Source: Oryzobacter telluris | GTDB taxonomy: Bacteria; Actinomycetota; Actinomycetes; Actinomycetales; Dermatophilaceae | Length of the DNA stretch: 64,000 nucleotides | NCBI RefSeq assembly: GCF_043099285.1 | Contig: NZ_CP170723.1 | Location: 2,790,001-2,854,000 of the forward strand | Reading direction: 5' to 3' | Shown: one piece after another, positions 41,810 to 50,735 of the stretch | Position numbering within the stretch: position 1 is the first letter of the stretch | Layout: every line of letters begins with the position of its first letter | Position numbers and translations under genes: made by a program | The notes under the pieces: generated by a model | What the model saw: only the letters and a program-made list of their open reading frames with translations | What the model was told of the DNA's origin: nothing | The model's database searches: none

Positions 41810-42148
41810 TCAGATCGCCTCGACGCCGCGCTCCCCGGTGCGAACCCGGGCCACGTCCTCGACGGGCACGACCCAGATCTTGCCGTCACCGATGCGGCCG
41901 GTCTGCGCGGCCTTGAGGATCACGTCGACGAGCGAGGACGCGTCCATGTCGTCGACGAGGATCTCGATGCGCGACTTCGGGACGAAGTCGACGGTGTACT
42001 CCGCACCGCGGTAGACCTCGCTGTGGCCGCGCTGGCGGCCGTAGCCGTGGGCCTCGCTGATGGTCATGCCCTGGATGCCGAAGGCCTCGAGGGCCTCCTT
42101 CACCTCGTCGAGCTGGTGCGGCTTGATGATGGCGGTGACGAGCTTCAT
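41810..42148 (-). CDS. glnK: PII signal protein GlnK/GlnB
   Basis: A 112-aa trimeric nitrogen sensor that binds ATP, ADP and 2-oxoglutarate and gates Amt. The T-loop reads GHSEVYRGAEYTVDF with the modification site Y51. The C-terminal GDGKIWVVPVEDVARVRTGERG matches the PII signature. The start overlaps the amt stop (ATGA), and glnD follows, so modification enzyme, sensor and transporter are co-produced. Confidence 0.97.
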   Translation of the reverse strand: MKLVTAIIKPHQLDEVKEALEAFGIQGMTISEAHGYGRQRGHSEVYRGAEYTVDFVPKSRIEILVDDMDASSLVDVILKAAQTGRIGDGKIWVVPVEDVARVRTGERGVEAI

Positions 42149-43560
42149 GAGGTTGCTCCCTCGTAGTCCTTGGCGGAGGTCTCCTCGTGGTGGCGGGCGT
42201 CGTGCTGGGCACCGAAACCGGTGACACCCATCCGACCGCCCCGCGACACGAGGTCGTACGCGGACTCGGCGTGCTCGGCCTGGTCGATGCCGGCGACCTC
42301 GACGTCCTCGGGGATCCTCCAGCCCATGGTGGCCTTGAGGAGGAGCGCGATGACGAGGGTGACGACACCGGAGACGGCGAGCGAGGCGAAGGCGACGAGG
42401 ATCTGCACGACGGTCTGCTGGACGCCGTCACCGTAGAACAGGCCGCCGCTGGTGGCGAGCAGGCCCGCGCCGATGGTGCCCCAGAGGCCGGCGACCAGGT
42501 GGACGCCGACGACGTCGAGCGAGTCGTCGTAGCCGAAGCGGAACTTCAGGCCGACGGCCAGGGCCGAGAGGCCACCGGCGACGACACCGAGGACGATCGA
42601 GCCCAGGGGGCTGAGCGCCCCACAGGCCGGGGTGATGGCGACGAGGCCGGCGACGACACCGGACGCGGCGCCGATGCTCGTGGCGTGGCCGTCACGGAAC
42701 TTCTCCACGACGAGCCAGCCGAGCATCGCGGCGCAGGTGGCGACGGTGGTGTTGATCCAGACCAGGGCGGCCGTCTCGTCGGCGGCGAGCTCGGAGCCCG
42801 CGTTGAACCCGAACCAGCCCATCCAGAGCAGGCCCGCGCCGATCATCGTCAGCGGCACGTTGTGCGGACGCATCGCGACCTTGCCGAAGCCCACCCGGGT
42901 GCCGACGACGAGCGCCAGGACCAGGCCGGCCATACCGGCGTTGATGTGGACGACGGTGCCACCGGCGAAGTCGATCGGGGCGATGTTGGCGGCGCCGTCG
43001 GTCGTGCCGAAGACCAGTGCGGACAGGCTGTTCTCGGCGCCCGAGAGCAGGCCACCGCCCCAGACCATGTGCGCGATCGGGAAGTACGCGAAGGTGACCC
43101 AGAGGGCGGAGAAGACCATCCAGGTGGAGAACTTGATGCGGTCGGCCACCGCGCCGCTGATGAGGGCGACCGTGATGACCGCGAAGGTCAGCTGGAAGCC
43201 GACGAACGCGAGCTCGGGGATGTTCCCGTAGCCCTCGTAGCCGAAGGGGTTGATGATCGCCTCGGTGTTGGCGAGGCCGAACTTCTCGAAGGGGTTGGCG
43301 ATGATGCCGGCGACGTTCTGGCTGCCGAAGGACATCGAGTAGCCGTACAGGACGTAGATGATCCCCACGACGCCCATGGCGCCGAAGGACATCATCATCA
43401 TGTTGAGGACCGACTTGGCCCGGGTCATGCCGCCGTAGAAGAGGGCGAGTCCGGGAGTGGTCATGAGGAGGACGAAGGAGGCGCAGAGGATGACGAACGC
43501 CGTGGATGCGTAGTCGACCGTCTCTGCTGCCTCCGCCAGGGGCATCAGTGCTGTGCTCAT
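42145..43560 (-). CDS. amt: Ammonium transporter Amt
   Basis: A 471-aa trimeric ammonium channel with 11 TM helices: TTPGLALFYGGMTRAKSVLN, DFAGGTVVHINAGMAGL (Amt signature), twin-His regions (VVHINAG and DVVGVHLVAGLWG). A ~60-residue cytoplasmic tail follows (RRGGRMGVTGFG-like region, His-rich). The ATG is chosen because upstream codons look non-coding. A long leader and a GlnR-like motif lie upstream. Confidence 0.96.
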   Translation of the reverse strand: MSTALMPLAEAAETVDYASTAFVILCASFVLLMTTPGLALFYGGMTRAKSVLNMMMMSFGAMGVVGIIYVLYGYSMSFGSQNVAGIIANPFEKFGLANTEAIINPFGYEGYGNIPELAFVGFQLTFAVITVALISGAVADRIKFSTWMVFSALWVTFAYFPIAHMVWGGGLLSGAENSLSALVFGTTDGAANIAPIDFAGGTVVHINAGMAGLVLALVVGTRVGFGKVAMRPHNVPLTMIGAGLLWMGWFGFNAGSELAADETAALVWINTTVATCAAMLGWLVVEKFRDGHATSIGAASGVVAGLVAITPACGALSPLGSIVLGVVAGGLSALAVGLKFRFGYDDSLDVVGVHLVAGLWGTIGAGLLATSGGLFYGDGVQQTVVQILVAFASLAVSGVVTLVIALLLKATMGWRIPEDVEVAGIDQAEHAESAYDLVSRGGRMGVTGFGAQHDARHHEETSAKDYEGATS

Positions 43561-43604
43561 GCGCCAACGGTGACGGCGCCGGGTTTCGCCCCCCGCCGTG
43601 TCGT

Positions 43605-43620
43605 GTTTCGGGGATGTTGC
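43605..43620. promoter_or_regulatory. Possible GlnR-type site upstream of amt
   Basis: On the minus strand GCAAC-ATCCCC-GAAAC resembles the actinobacterial GlnR half-site pair gTnAc-n6-GaAAc, about 45 nt before the amt start. One position deviates, so this is weak. Confidence 0.35.
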
Positions 43621-43705
43621 GAACCGGCACCCGGTGTCAACATCGCATTTCGGGTCGGCCCCGGTCCCGGATGGTGAGACCGGCGGTCCACGACACGGCC
43701 CGTGC

Positions 43706-43711
43706 GAGGAT
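43706..43711 (+). promoter_or_regulatory. Leaderless-type -10 of DCC-domain gene
   Basis: GAGGAT, 6 nt before the GTG. Confidence 0.45.
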
Positions 43712-43717
43712 CGAGGC

Positions 43718-44164
43718 GTGAGCTCCCTCGCCTCGCCGACACCGTCGACCGACCCGTCCTCGCCGGTCCTGCCGGTCCTCCCCGTCCTCGTGTTCGACGG
43801 CGACTGCGCGTTCTGCAGCACGAGCGCGCGGGTGCTCACCGGCCGGCTGCGCCGCTCTCCCGACGACTTCGCCGTGGAGCCGTGGCAGCACCTCGACCTC
43901 GCGGCGCTGGGGCTGACGCCCGAGGCCTGCCTCGACGCCCTCCAGTGGGTCGACGCCTCGGGGCAGGTGTCCGCGGGGCACCGCGCGGTCGGGAAGGCGC
44001 TGCTCGCGTCGCGCTGGTGGGTGCGGCCGGCGGGCGCCGTGCTCCTCGCGCCGGGGGTCGGTCTCGTGGCCGCGCCGGCCTACCGCTGGGTGTCGCGCAA
44101 CCGGCACCGCCTGCCCGGCGGCACCCCCGCCTGCGGCCTCCCCGCGCCTCCCCCCGCCGCCTGA
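43718..44164 (+). CDS. Thiol-disulfide oxidoreductase-like DCC family protein (DUF393)
   Basis: A 148-aa protein with the family hallmark VFDGDCAFCS (about 25-34; D-x-D-C-x-x-C) and a following helical region with a W-rich patch (ASRWWVRPAGAV). DUF393/YuxK proteins are thioredoxin-like; function is poorly known. The GTG start follows a leaderless-type -10. It is divergent from amt and convergent with ftsY. Confidence 0.85.
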   Translation: MSSLASPTPSTDPSSPVLPVLPVLVFDGDCAFCSTSARVLTGRLRRSPDDFAVEPWQHLDLAALGLTPEACLDALQWVDASGQVSAGHRAVGKALLASRWWVRPAGAVLLAPGVGLVAAPAYRWVSRNRHRLPGGTPACGLPAPPPAA

Positions 44165-44192
44165 CCTGCTACCGACCGCGCTGGAGCGCGAC

Positions 44193-44238
44193 CTACCGCC
44201 TGGTCCGTGGGGTAATCACCCCACGGACCAGGCGGTAG
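44193..44238. terminator. Perfect 21-bp palindrome, bidirectional terminator
   Basis: Arms of 21 nt (44193-44213 and 44218-44238) pair perfectly around the loop AATC. It lies 28 nt after the DCC-gene stop and 13 nt after the ftsY stop, between two convergent genes. No T-tract. Confidence 0.85.
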
Positions 44239-44251
44239 GCCGCGCGGGAGG

Positions 44252-45451
44252 TCAGTCGAGGATGGCGTCGACGAAGGCCTCGGGGTCGAAGGGGGCCAGG
44301 TCGTCCGGGCCCTCCCCCAGGCCGACGAGCTTGACCGGGACGCCGAGCTCGCGCTGCACCGCCACGACGATGCCGCCCTTCGCGGTGCCGTCGAGCTTGG
44401 TGAGCACGATGCCGGTGATGCCGACGACCTCGCCGAACACCTGCGCCTGACGCATGCCGTTCTGGCCGGTGGTGGCGTCGAGGACGAGGAGCACCTCGTC
44501 GACCGGGCTCTGCTTCTCGATGACCCGCTTGACCTTGCCCAGCTCGTCCATGAGGCCGGTCTTGTTCTGCAGGCGGCCGGCGGTGTCGATGATGACGACG
44601 TCGGCCTCGAGCTCGGCGGCCGCCTTGACGGCGTCGAACGCGACGGCCGCCGGGTCGGCGCCCTCGCGGTCGGAGCGCACGGTGGGCACGCCGACCCGCT
44701 CGCCCCACGTGGCCAGCTGGTCGGCGGCGGCGGCGCGGAAGGTGTCGGCCGCCCCGAGGACGACGTCCTTGTCCTCGGCGACGAGCACGCGGGCCAGCTT
44801 GCCCACGGTCGTGGTCTTGCCGGTGCCGTTGACCCCGACGACGAGGATGCACGCGGGCCGGTCGTCGACGCGCGAGGAGACGATGGAGCGGTTCATCGAC
44901 GGGTCGACGATGGCGAGGAGCTCCTCGCGCAGCCAGCCGCGGACGGTGGCCTCGTCGGTGGCGCCCTCGACGGCCACGCGGGTGCGCAGGGCGTCGACGA
45001 GCTGGGTGGTGGCACCGACCCCGAGGTCGGCGGCGAGGAGGGTGTCCTCGACCTCCTCCCACGCGGCCTCGTCGAGCTTGCCGCCGGACAGGAGGGCGAG
45101 CAGGCCCTTGCCGAGGGCGCTGTTCGAGCGCGCGAGCCGGGCCCGCAGGCGGCGCAGGCGGCCGGCCGGTGCGTCGGGCCGCTCGATGGTGGGGAGCGGC
45201 TCGGGAGCCACCTCCGGCGCGACGTCGGGCTCGACCGCGATGTCGTCGGGCGACTCGATGGTGCCGATGGCACCCTCGAGCGGCTCGTCGACGTCGATCG
45301 CGGAGCCGCCGTGGGCCGGCGGGTGCGACGTCGGCAGGTCCTTGGACCGGCCGCCCCGGCCTCGCAGCAGTCCGAGGGCGATGCCCCCGACGACCACGAT
45401 GATGCCGACGGCGACGGCGAGGTACTCCCACAGGGTGTCGATGGCGCTCAC
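44252..45451 (-). CDS. ftsY: Signal recognition particle receptor FtsY
   Basis: The SRP receptor GTPase. 399 aa: an N-terminal TM anchor (LAVAVGIIVVVGGIALGLL), a Pro/Glu/Asp-rich linker, then the N and G domains with GVNGTGKTTTVGKLA, DTAGRLQNKTGLMDEL, LDATTGQNG and TKLDGTAKGG. The GTG start follows AAGGAT by 6 nt. Length and anchored layout are usual for actinobacteria. Confidence 0.96.
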   Translation of the reverse strand: MSAIDTLWEYLAVAVGIIVVVGGIALGLLRGRGGRSKDLPTSHPPAHGGSAIDVDEPLEGAIGTIESPDDIAVEPDVAPEVAPEPLPTIERPDAPAGRLRRLRARLARSNSALGKGLLALLSGGKLDEAAWEEVEDTLLAADLGVGATTQLVDALRTRVAVEGATDEATVRGWLREELLAIVDPSMNRSIVSSRVDDRPACILVVGVNGTGKTTTVGKLARVLVAEDKDVVLGAADTFRAAAADQLATWGERVGVPTVRSDREGADPAAVAFDAVKAAAELEADVVIIDTAGRLQNKTGLMDELGKVKRVIEKQSPVDEVLLVLDATTGQNGMRQAQVFGEVVGITGIVLTKLDGTAKGGIVVAVQRELGVPVKLVGLGEGPDDLAPFDPEAFVDAILD

Positions 45452-45457
45452 CCGGCC

Positions 45458-45463
45458 ATCCTT
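45458..45463 (-). promoter_or_regulatory. Leaderless-type -10 of ftsY
   Basis: AAGGAT, 6 nt before the GTG; position 1 deviates from T. Confidence 0.4.
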
Positions 45464-45495
45464 CCAGCAGGGCGAGGAGCCCCCAAAACGGCGGG

Positions 45496-45534
45496 ACCCG
45501 CCCCCCCTCGCCGGGGTCGGCGGGCGGGGCGGGT
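45496..45534. terminator. Hairpin after M13 peptidase gene
   Basis: ACCCGCCCC (45496-45504) pairs with GGGGCGGGT (45526-45534) around a 21-nt GC-rich loop that can fold further. It lies 12 nt past the peptidase stop. Confidence 0.6.
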
Positions 45535-45545
45535 CATGGGACGGC

Positions 45546-47495
45546 TCAGAAGATGCGCACGCGCTCCTCGGGGGCCACCCACATCCCGTCGCCCTCGCTC
45601 GTGGCGAACGCCTCGTGGAACTCGTCGAGGTTGCGGGCGGCGTTGGCGCGCAGGTCCATCGGTGCGTGCGGGTCGATGACGAGGAGGCGCTCGGCCTCCT
45701 CGCGGCGGGCGACCCCGCGCCACACCTGGGCCCAGCCGACGAAGAAGCGCTGGTCGCCGCTGAGGTCGTCGAGGACCGGGGCCTGCTCGTCGCCCAGCGA
45801 GATCCGGTAGGCCAGGTGCCCGATGGTGAGCCCGCCGAGGTCGCCGATGTTCTCGCCGACGGTGAGCGCGCCGTTGACCTTCTTGCCCGGGGCGTCGCGC
45901 GTCTCCAGGCCGGTGAACTGCCCGATGAGGGCGTCGGCGAGGGTCTGGAACGCGGTGCGGTCGTCGTCGGTCCACCAGTTGCGCAGGGTGCCGGTGCCGT
46001 CGAACTGCGAGCCCTGGTCGTCGAACCCGTGGCCGATCTCGTGCCCGATGACCGCGCCGATGCCGCCGTAGTTGACCGCGTCGTCGGCGTCGACGTCGAA
46101 GAACGGCGGCTGGAGGATGGCCGCCGGGAAGACGATCTCGTTCAGGCCCGGGTTGTAGTACGCGTTGACCGTCTGCGGGGTCATGAACCACTCGTCGCGG
46201 TCGACGGGGCCGCCGATCTTGGCGAAGTTGCGGTCGATCTCGAACGCGACGGCGCGGCGCACGTTGCCCAGCAGGTCGCCCTCCGCCACCTCGAGGCCGC
46301 CGTAGTCGCGCCAGCGCTCGGGGTAGCCGATCTTCGGGGTGAACTGGCCGAGCTTGGCCAGCGCCTCGCGGCGGGTGTCGTCGCCCATCCACGGCACGGC
46401 CGAGAGGCTGCGGCGGAAGGCCTCCACGAGGTTGGCCACGAGCTCGACCATGCGGTCCTTGGCGTGCGGCGGGAAGTGCCGCTCGACGTAGAGCTGCCCC
46501 ACGGCCTCGCCCAGCGCCTCCTCGACCAGCGACACACCCCGCTTCCAGCGCTCACGCATCTCGGGGACCCCGGAGAGGGTGCGCCCGTAGAAGTCGAAGT
46601 TCTCCTCGACGAGCGCGGAGGAGAGGTAGGGCGCGTGGGCGTGCACGACGTTCCAGGCCAGCCAGTCGCGCCAGGCCTCGACGGGCTCCTCGGTGAGGGC
46701 GGCGGCGACCGAGCGCAGGTGGTCGGGCTGGCGGACGACGACGGCGTCGAAGGCGCTGTCGGGGGCGCCGAGACCGGCGAGGTAGGCGTCCCAGTCGAGC
46801 GGCGCGAGCTCGGCCAGGCCGGCCCGGTCGAGGAGCGTGTAGGTCTTCACGGGGTCGCGGTTGGTCACCTTGTCCCAGTGCCCGGCGGCGATGCGGGTCT
46901 CCAGGGCCATGACCCGGGCGGCCGCACCGGCGGGGTCCTCCCACCCGGCGAGCCCCAGCATCCGCTCGACGTGGCCGACGTACGCCTCGCGCTTGGTGGC
47001 GTGCTCGTCGTCTCGGTAGTACGACTCGTCGGGCAGCCCGATGCCGGACTGCTCGAGGTAGACGACGTAGCGGTCGGGGTCGCGGTCGTCGGTGTTGACG
47101 AACGGGATGACGAGCCCGCCGACGCCCGAGCGGCCGAGCGAGCCGGTGGCCGCGACGACCCCGGCGGCGTCCTGCACGGCGCGCACGGTGGCGAGGTCGT
47201 CGTCGAGCGGCGTGGTGCCCAGGGCCTCGACGGCGTCCTTCGCCATGAAGCTGGCGTAGAGGTCGCCGACCTTCGCGGCCACGGTGCCGGGCGCGGGCGA
47301 GCCGCCCGCGACCTCCTCGATGATGGTGCGCACGTGCTCCTCGGCGGCCTCGCGCAGCGCGTCGAAGCTGCCGTACCTGCCGCGGTCGGCCGGGATGGTG
47401 GTCGTGGCGACCCACCGACCGTTGACGTGGGCGAAGAGGTCGTCCTGCGGCCGGACGTCGGGGTCGACGCCGGTGTGGTCGATGCCGGAGTTCAC
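45546..47495 (-). CDS. M13 family (PepO/neprilysin-like) metallopeptidase
   Basis: A 649-aa zinc endopeptidase. The active site GHEIGHGFDDQG gives H485, E486 and H489; the substrate-binding NAYYNPGLNEIVFPAA precedes it, and GENIGDLGG (third ligand Glu) follows. No signal peptide is seen (start VNSGIDHTGVDPDVRPQDD), so it is probably cytoplasmic, like mycobacterial Zmp1-type enzymes. The GTG was chosen because AGGAG lies seven bases upstream; a longer frame to 47531 lacks a site. Confidence 0.93.
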   Translation of the reverse strand: MNSGIDHTGVDPDVRPQDDLFAHVNGRWVATTTIPADRGRYGSFDALREAAEEHVRTIIEEVAGGSPAPGTVAAKVGDLYASFMAKDAVEALGTTPLDDDLATVRAVQDAAGVVAATGSLGRSGVGGLVIPFVNTDDRDPDRYVVYLEQSGIGLPDESYYRDDEHATKREAYVGHVERMLGLAGWEDPAGAAARVMALETRIAAGHWDKVTNRDPVKTYTLLDRAGLAELAPLDWDAYLAGLGAPDSAFDAVVVRQPDHLRSVAAALTEEPVEAWRDWLAWNVVHAHAPYLSSALVEENFDFYGRTLSGVPEMRERWKRGVSLVEEALGEAVGQLYVERHFPPHAKDRMVELVANLVEAFRRSLSAVPWMGDDTRREALAKLGQFTPKIGYPERWRDYGGLEVAEGDLLGNVRRAVAFEIDRNFAKIGGPVDRDEWFMTPQTVNAYYNPGLNEIVFPAAILQPPFFDVDADDAVNYGGIGAVIGHEIGHGFDDQGSQFDGTGTLRNWWTDDDRTAFQTLADALIGQFTGLETRDAPGKKVNGALTVGENIGDLGGLTIGHLAYRISLGDEQAPVLDDLSGDQRFFVGWAQVWRGVARREEAERLLVIDPHAPMDLRANAARNLDEFHEAFATSEGDGMWVAPEERVRIF

Positions 47496-47543
47496 GCGGG
47501 CTCCTGTCGGGGTGGGACGGGTCCGCATCATCGAACCACACGC

Positions 47544-47579
47544 GACCGACGGTGCCGGGCGGAGCCGGCACCGTCGGTC
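47544..47579. terminator. Perfect 15-bp hairpin after propeller gene
   Basis: GACCGACGGTGCCGG and its exact complement flank the loop GCGGAG, 9 nt past the propeller-gene stop. It lies before the M13 gene and should separate their transcripts. Confidence 0.8.
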
Positions 47580-47588
47580 ACGGGGTGG

Positions 47589-50285
47589 TCAGCCGGTCGT
47601 CGCCAGGCTCCAGATGCCCCGGCCGTGGGTGGCCGCGTAGAGCACGCCGTCGGGGCCCTGCTCGATGTCCATGACGACGGTGAGCGGCAGGCCGGTACCG
47701 AGCGACTGCCACTGGGTGTCGCCCGGCGCGCGGTAGAAGGCACCGAGGTCGGTGCCCACGACGAGGGCGCCGTTCGCCAGCTGCTTCACCGAGCTCGCCG
47801 GCACGTCGGGCAGGTTGGCCGAGACGTCGGACCAGGTGGCCCCGCCGTCGGTCGTCTGCCACACGTGGCCCAGGCCCACGCCGGGACCCTCGGTGAACTT
47901 GCGCGAGAAGCCGTTGACGGCGACGTACGCGTGCTGGGCGTTCGCCGGGTCGATCCCGATCCCGCCGAGGTAGCGGTTCGGGAAGGCGGCGGGAAGCGTC
48001 AGCGCGTGCCAGGTGCCACCCGCGTTCGTGGAGATCCCGCGGGCGAAGCCGGCGTTGTTGCACGGCCCGCACCACGCGGTGTACGCGACGCCGCCCTGCA
48101 TCGCGACCGCCGTCGTCGAGTGGTTGGCGCCGTTGTCGAAGACGTTCTTCACGGCGTCGGCGGAACGGGCCTTCCAGACCTGCGGCACGGTGTAGACGTA
48201 CCGGCCGGCGAAGATCGCCGTGTCGGGGTTGGCGCCGTCCAGGGCGATCGGGGAGATGAACCGCGGCGACGGGTCTCCCGGGTCCAGGCTCCACGAGGTG
48301 GCGTCGGCCTCGCTGAGCGCGCCCTTGTTGAGGGCGCAGGTGTTGGTCACCTTGACCGCGAGGTTGACGTACTCCTGCAGCTGGTTGCAGCCGTTGCGCG
48401 GGTCGGCCGCACCGTCGCCACCGTCACCGCCGAAGTTCGAGCCCATGTGGCCCGCCGGGTCGGCGTTGCTGCCGGTGGGGTTGACGTGGAAGAGGTTGGA
48501 CACGCCGTTGTCCTGCAGGCCACCGGAGACGACCTGGCCGCCGTTGGCCTTGTCGGCCCCCACGGACACCGAGTAGTACTGCAGCGCACCCAGGGTGCCG
48601 TCGGTCGACATCGACTCGAGGTCGGTGGCGTTGCCGTTGGCGTTCACGGCGCCGTTGACCGGGCGCCGGTACACGCCACCGTCGTTGCCGAAGAAGACCT
48701 TGCCGCCGCCGACGGCGACCGAGTGCTGGTCGGGGTGACCCGCGAGCGGGCAGGAGTTCTTGGTGTCGTCGATGTTCCAGCACGGGAAGGTGAAGTTCCA
48801 GTACGGCGACGGCGTGGTCCAGTGCTGTCCGGCGTCCTTGGTCTCGAAGACCTCCTCGAGGCCGGCCCACACGTGGTCGGCGTTCGCGGGGTCGACCGTG
48901 AGGAACTGGTTGTACCAGGCCTGCACGCCGACCGAGTAGCCCTTCTTGTCCAGCGCGGAACCGCTCTGGAGCAGCTGGGTGTGGTTGGCGATCTGGTTCC
49001 ACGGGCCGAGCGGCGAGCCGGTCTTGGACACGAAGATCCCGGCGAGGTTGCTCGCACCGTTGATCTTGCTCGGCTGCTGCACGGTCGCGTAGAGACGCCC
49101 GCCGTCCTTGCTGAAGGCGAAGGTCGTGTAGCCGATGTCGGTGGAGTTGGTGATGGCGCCGAGGGTCACCTTGACGCGGGTCCAGCTCGACGGGCCCTTC
49201 GTGTAGTCCTTGGTCTCGTAGAACCCGTTGTAGGTGTCGCCCGAGCGCCAGCCGATCGCGGCGATGACGTGCTTGGGGTCCTTGGGGTCGACGGCGATGT
49301 CGTTGACGATGTTCTTGTAGGCCGCGTTCGTCGCACCGGAGGACTGCGAGTCCTTCCAGTCCGTGCCGCCCGACACGAGGACGTGGCCGGCGTCGTCCTT
49401 GATCTCCGGCATCCACGACATGTTCGGCGCGAAGCCGAAGGTCCACGCCGAGGAGCCCCCGGCGTTGGAGTGGAACCACACGCCGCGGTTCGTGGCGGCG
49501 AAGACGACACCGCTACCGGGACGCACCCGGCCGATCGTCGTCGACTCGAGCTCCTTGCCGCCCACCCGGTCACCCGGGACGAAGCTGCCCGTGCGCGGCG
49601 ACCCCAGGCGGTAGACACCGGCACCGACGTAGGACGTCGCCCCGGTGTTGGCCTCGCCCGTGGAGAACCACAGCGAGCTGTCGGAGGCGAGCTGGAGGTC
49701 GCCCGAGGACAGCGACGGCAGGGCGTCGGCGATGGCGGTCCAGCCCGCGTGTGCGGCGTCGCCGGTGCCCTTGCTCGAGCGCCAGACGCCACCGTCGGCG
49801 CCCGCGGCGTAGACGTAGCCCGAGTCGTCGGCGGCCAGGCCGGTCACGCGGCCGGAGACGTAGCCGGCGCCACCGCTGGAGTTGGAGTTCCAGTCGCGGT
49901 AGCGCGGGTCGTCGGCGTCGTAGCCGACCTTGGTCACCTCGTGCCAGGTACCCGCCGAGTGCTTCAGCGCGGTGATGGCGGTGTAGGCCGACGAGTAGGC
50001 GCCCGGTGCCACGATCCCGGAGGGGGCGGTGCGGGCCTGCTCGAACTGGTCGGCGATGGTGAACGCCTCGCGCGACTCGTCCTGGGCCTCGGTGGGGTTG
50101 CCACCCGCGATCATCAGGGCCTTCTCCATCACCGCGGCGTTGTAGTGGCGGCCCGCCCATTCGTGCTTGAGCCACTCCTCCCGCAGCTCGTAGCGGCCCA
50201 GGTAGGCCCCGCCGATGGAGGCGATCAGTGCCGCCCCGGTCACCCCGGCGATGATGCGCCGGTTCCTTGTCGCGAGAGTCCTCAT
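47589..50285 (-). CDS. Secreted beta-propeller (BNR/Asp-box, sortilin-like) protein
   Basis: An 898-aa exported protein: basic n-region MRTLATRNRRI, hydrophobic segment IAGVTGAALIASIGGAYLG, then repeated Asp-box-like strands (GGVWRSSKGTG, GVWFHSNAGGSSAW, HVWQTTDGGATWSDV, GAFYRAPGDTQW). These are signatures of 10-bladed sortilin/xyloglucanase-type propellers, often annotated glycosyl hydrolase. Catalytic residues cannot be assigned. GGAGG precedes the ATG; an upstream in-frame start lacks one. C-rich segments (FPCWNIDDTKNSCPLAG) suggest disulfides outside the cell. Confidence 0.82.
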   Translation of the reverse strand: MRTLATRNRRIIAGVTGAALIASIGGAYLGRYELREEWLKHEWAGRHYNAAVMEKALMIAGGNPTEAQDESREAFTIADQFEQARTAPSGIVAPGAYSSAYTAITALKHSAGTWHEVTKVGYDADDPRYRDWNSNSSGGAGYVSGRVTGLAADDSGYVYAAGADGGVWRSSKGTGDAAHAGWTAIADALPSLSSGDLQLASDSSLWFSTGEANTGATSYVGAGVYRLGSPRTGSFVPGDRVGGKELESTTIGRVRPGSGVVFAATNRGVWFHSNAGGSSAWTFGFAPNMSWMPEIKDDAGHVLVSGGTDWKDSQSSGATNAAYKNIVNDIAVDPKDPKHVIAAIGWRSGDTYNGFYETKDYTKGPSSWTRVKVTLGAITNSTDIGYTTFAFSKDGGRLYATVQQPSKINGASNLAGIFVSKTGSPLGPWNQIANHTQLLQSGSALDKKGYSVGVQAWYNQFLTVDPANADHVWAGLEEVFETKDAGQHWTTPSPYWNFTFPCWNIDDTKNSCPLAGHPDQHSVAVGGGKVFFGNDGGVYRRPVNGAVNANGNATDLESMSTDGTLGALQYYSVSVGADKANGGQVVSGGLQDNGVSNLFHVNPTGSNADPAGHMGSNFGGDGGDGAADPRNGCNQLQEYVNLAVKVTNTCALNKGALSEADATSWSLDPGDPSPRFISPIALDGANPDTAIFAGRYVYTVPQVWKARSADAVKNVFDNGANHSTTAVAMQGGVAYTAWCGPCNNAGFARGISTNAGGTWHALTLPAAFPNRYLGGIGIDPANAQHAYVAVNGFSRKFTEGPGVGLGHVWQTTDGGATWSDVSANLPDVPASSVKQLANGALVVGTDLGAFYRAPGDTQWQSLGTGLPLTVVMDIEQGPDGVLYAATHGRGIWSLATTG

Positions 50286-50378
50286 GCGTCCTCCAACCAG
50301 ACCCGCGTCAGGCACGGGCGCCGCGGCACCTGTGGGCACCGCCGCGAGACGCTACGCCGCGAACCCGCAGGTCACCAG

Positions 50379-50435
50379 CCTGTGGATCCTGTGAAAGAGG
50401 GCCCGTTTCCTGTGAGAAACGGGCCGTTCCTGTGA
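50379..50435. repeat. Three TCCTGTGA repeats at ~20-bp spacing
   Basis: TCCTGTGA starts at 50387, 50408 and 50428, with a related CCTGTGGA at 50379. The 20-21 bp spacing puts the copies on one face of the helix. The middle copy forms the loop of a terminator-like hairpin. Confidence 0.65.
50400..50425. terminator. Hairpin GGCCCGTTTC / GAAACGGGCC
   Basis: A perfect 10-bp stem around CTGTGA, 29 nt past the stop of the small membrane protein gene on the minus strand. Confidence 0.7.
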
Positions 50436-50453
50436 AGGACGTGTGGGGGCGGC

Positions 50454-50675
50454 TCAGCCGCGGGCGCCCACGACCTCGTCGGCCATGTGGGCGTCGTCGG
50501 CGGCGCCCTCGGAGCGACCGAGGGAGAGCTGGCGGTCGCGGATCGAGCCGACGACCTCCTCGCCGCGCTCGGTGAGGACGTCACGGCCGGCGCGGCGGGC
50601 GGGCACGGCCACGAGGGCCATGACGACGAGCGCCAGAGCGACACAGAACAACATCCCCATCACGACCGAGACCAT
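50454..50675 (-). CDS. Small membrane protein of unknown function
   Basis: A 73-aa protein: MVSVVMGMLFCVALALVVMALVAVPA forms one TM helix, followed by a charged region (RRAGRDVLTERGEEVVGSIRDRQ). No family recognised. Supported by a GAGACT -10-like hexamer 6 nt before the ATG, a hairpin after the stop, and coding-like composition. It is divergent from the third signal peptidase gene. Confidence 0.65.
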   Translation of the reverse strand: MVSVVMGMLFCVALALVVMALVAVPARRAGRDVLTERGEEVVGSIRDRQLSLGRSEGAADDAHMADEVVGARG

Positions 50676-50681
50676 GGCACC

Positions 50682-50687
50682 AGTCTC
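50682..50687 (-). promoter_or_regulatory. Leaderless-type -10 of small membrane protein gene
   Basis: GAGACT, 6 nt before the ATG. Confidence 0.45.
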
Positions 50688-50735
50688 GCCGAGCCGACGG
50701 GGGGCGACCAAATCGCCGATCCCCCGGGCTGCACC

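Noticed and set aside
37745..42166. A plus-strand 1473-codon open frame
   Set aside because: It is antisense to ffh, glnD and glnK and has no recognisable domain.
44454..50435. A plus-strand 1993-codon open frame
   Set aside because: It is antisense to ftsY, the M13 peptidase and the propeller gene, all with clear motifs; long opposite frames are expected in DNA of this GC content.
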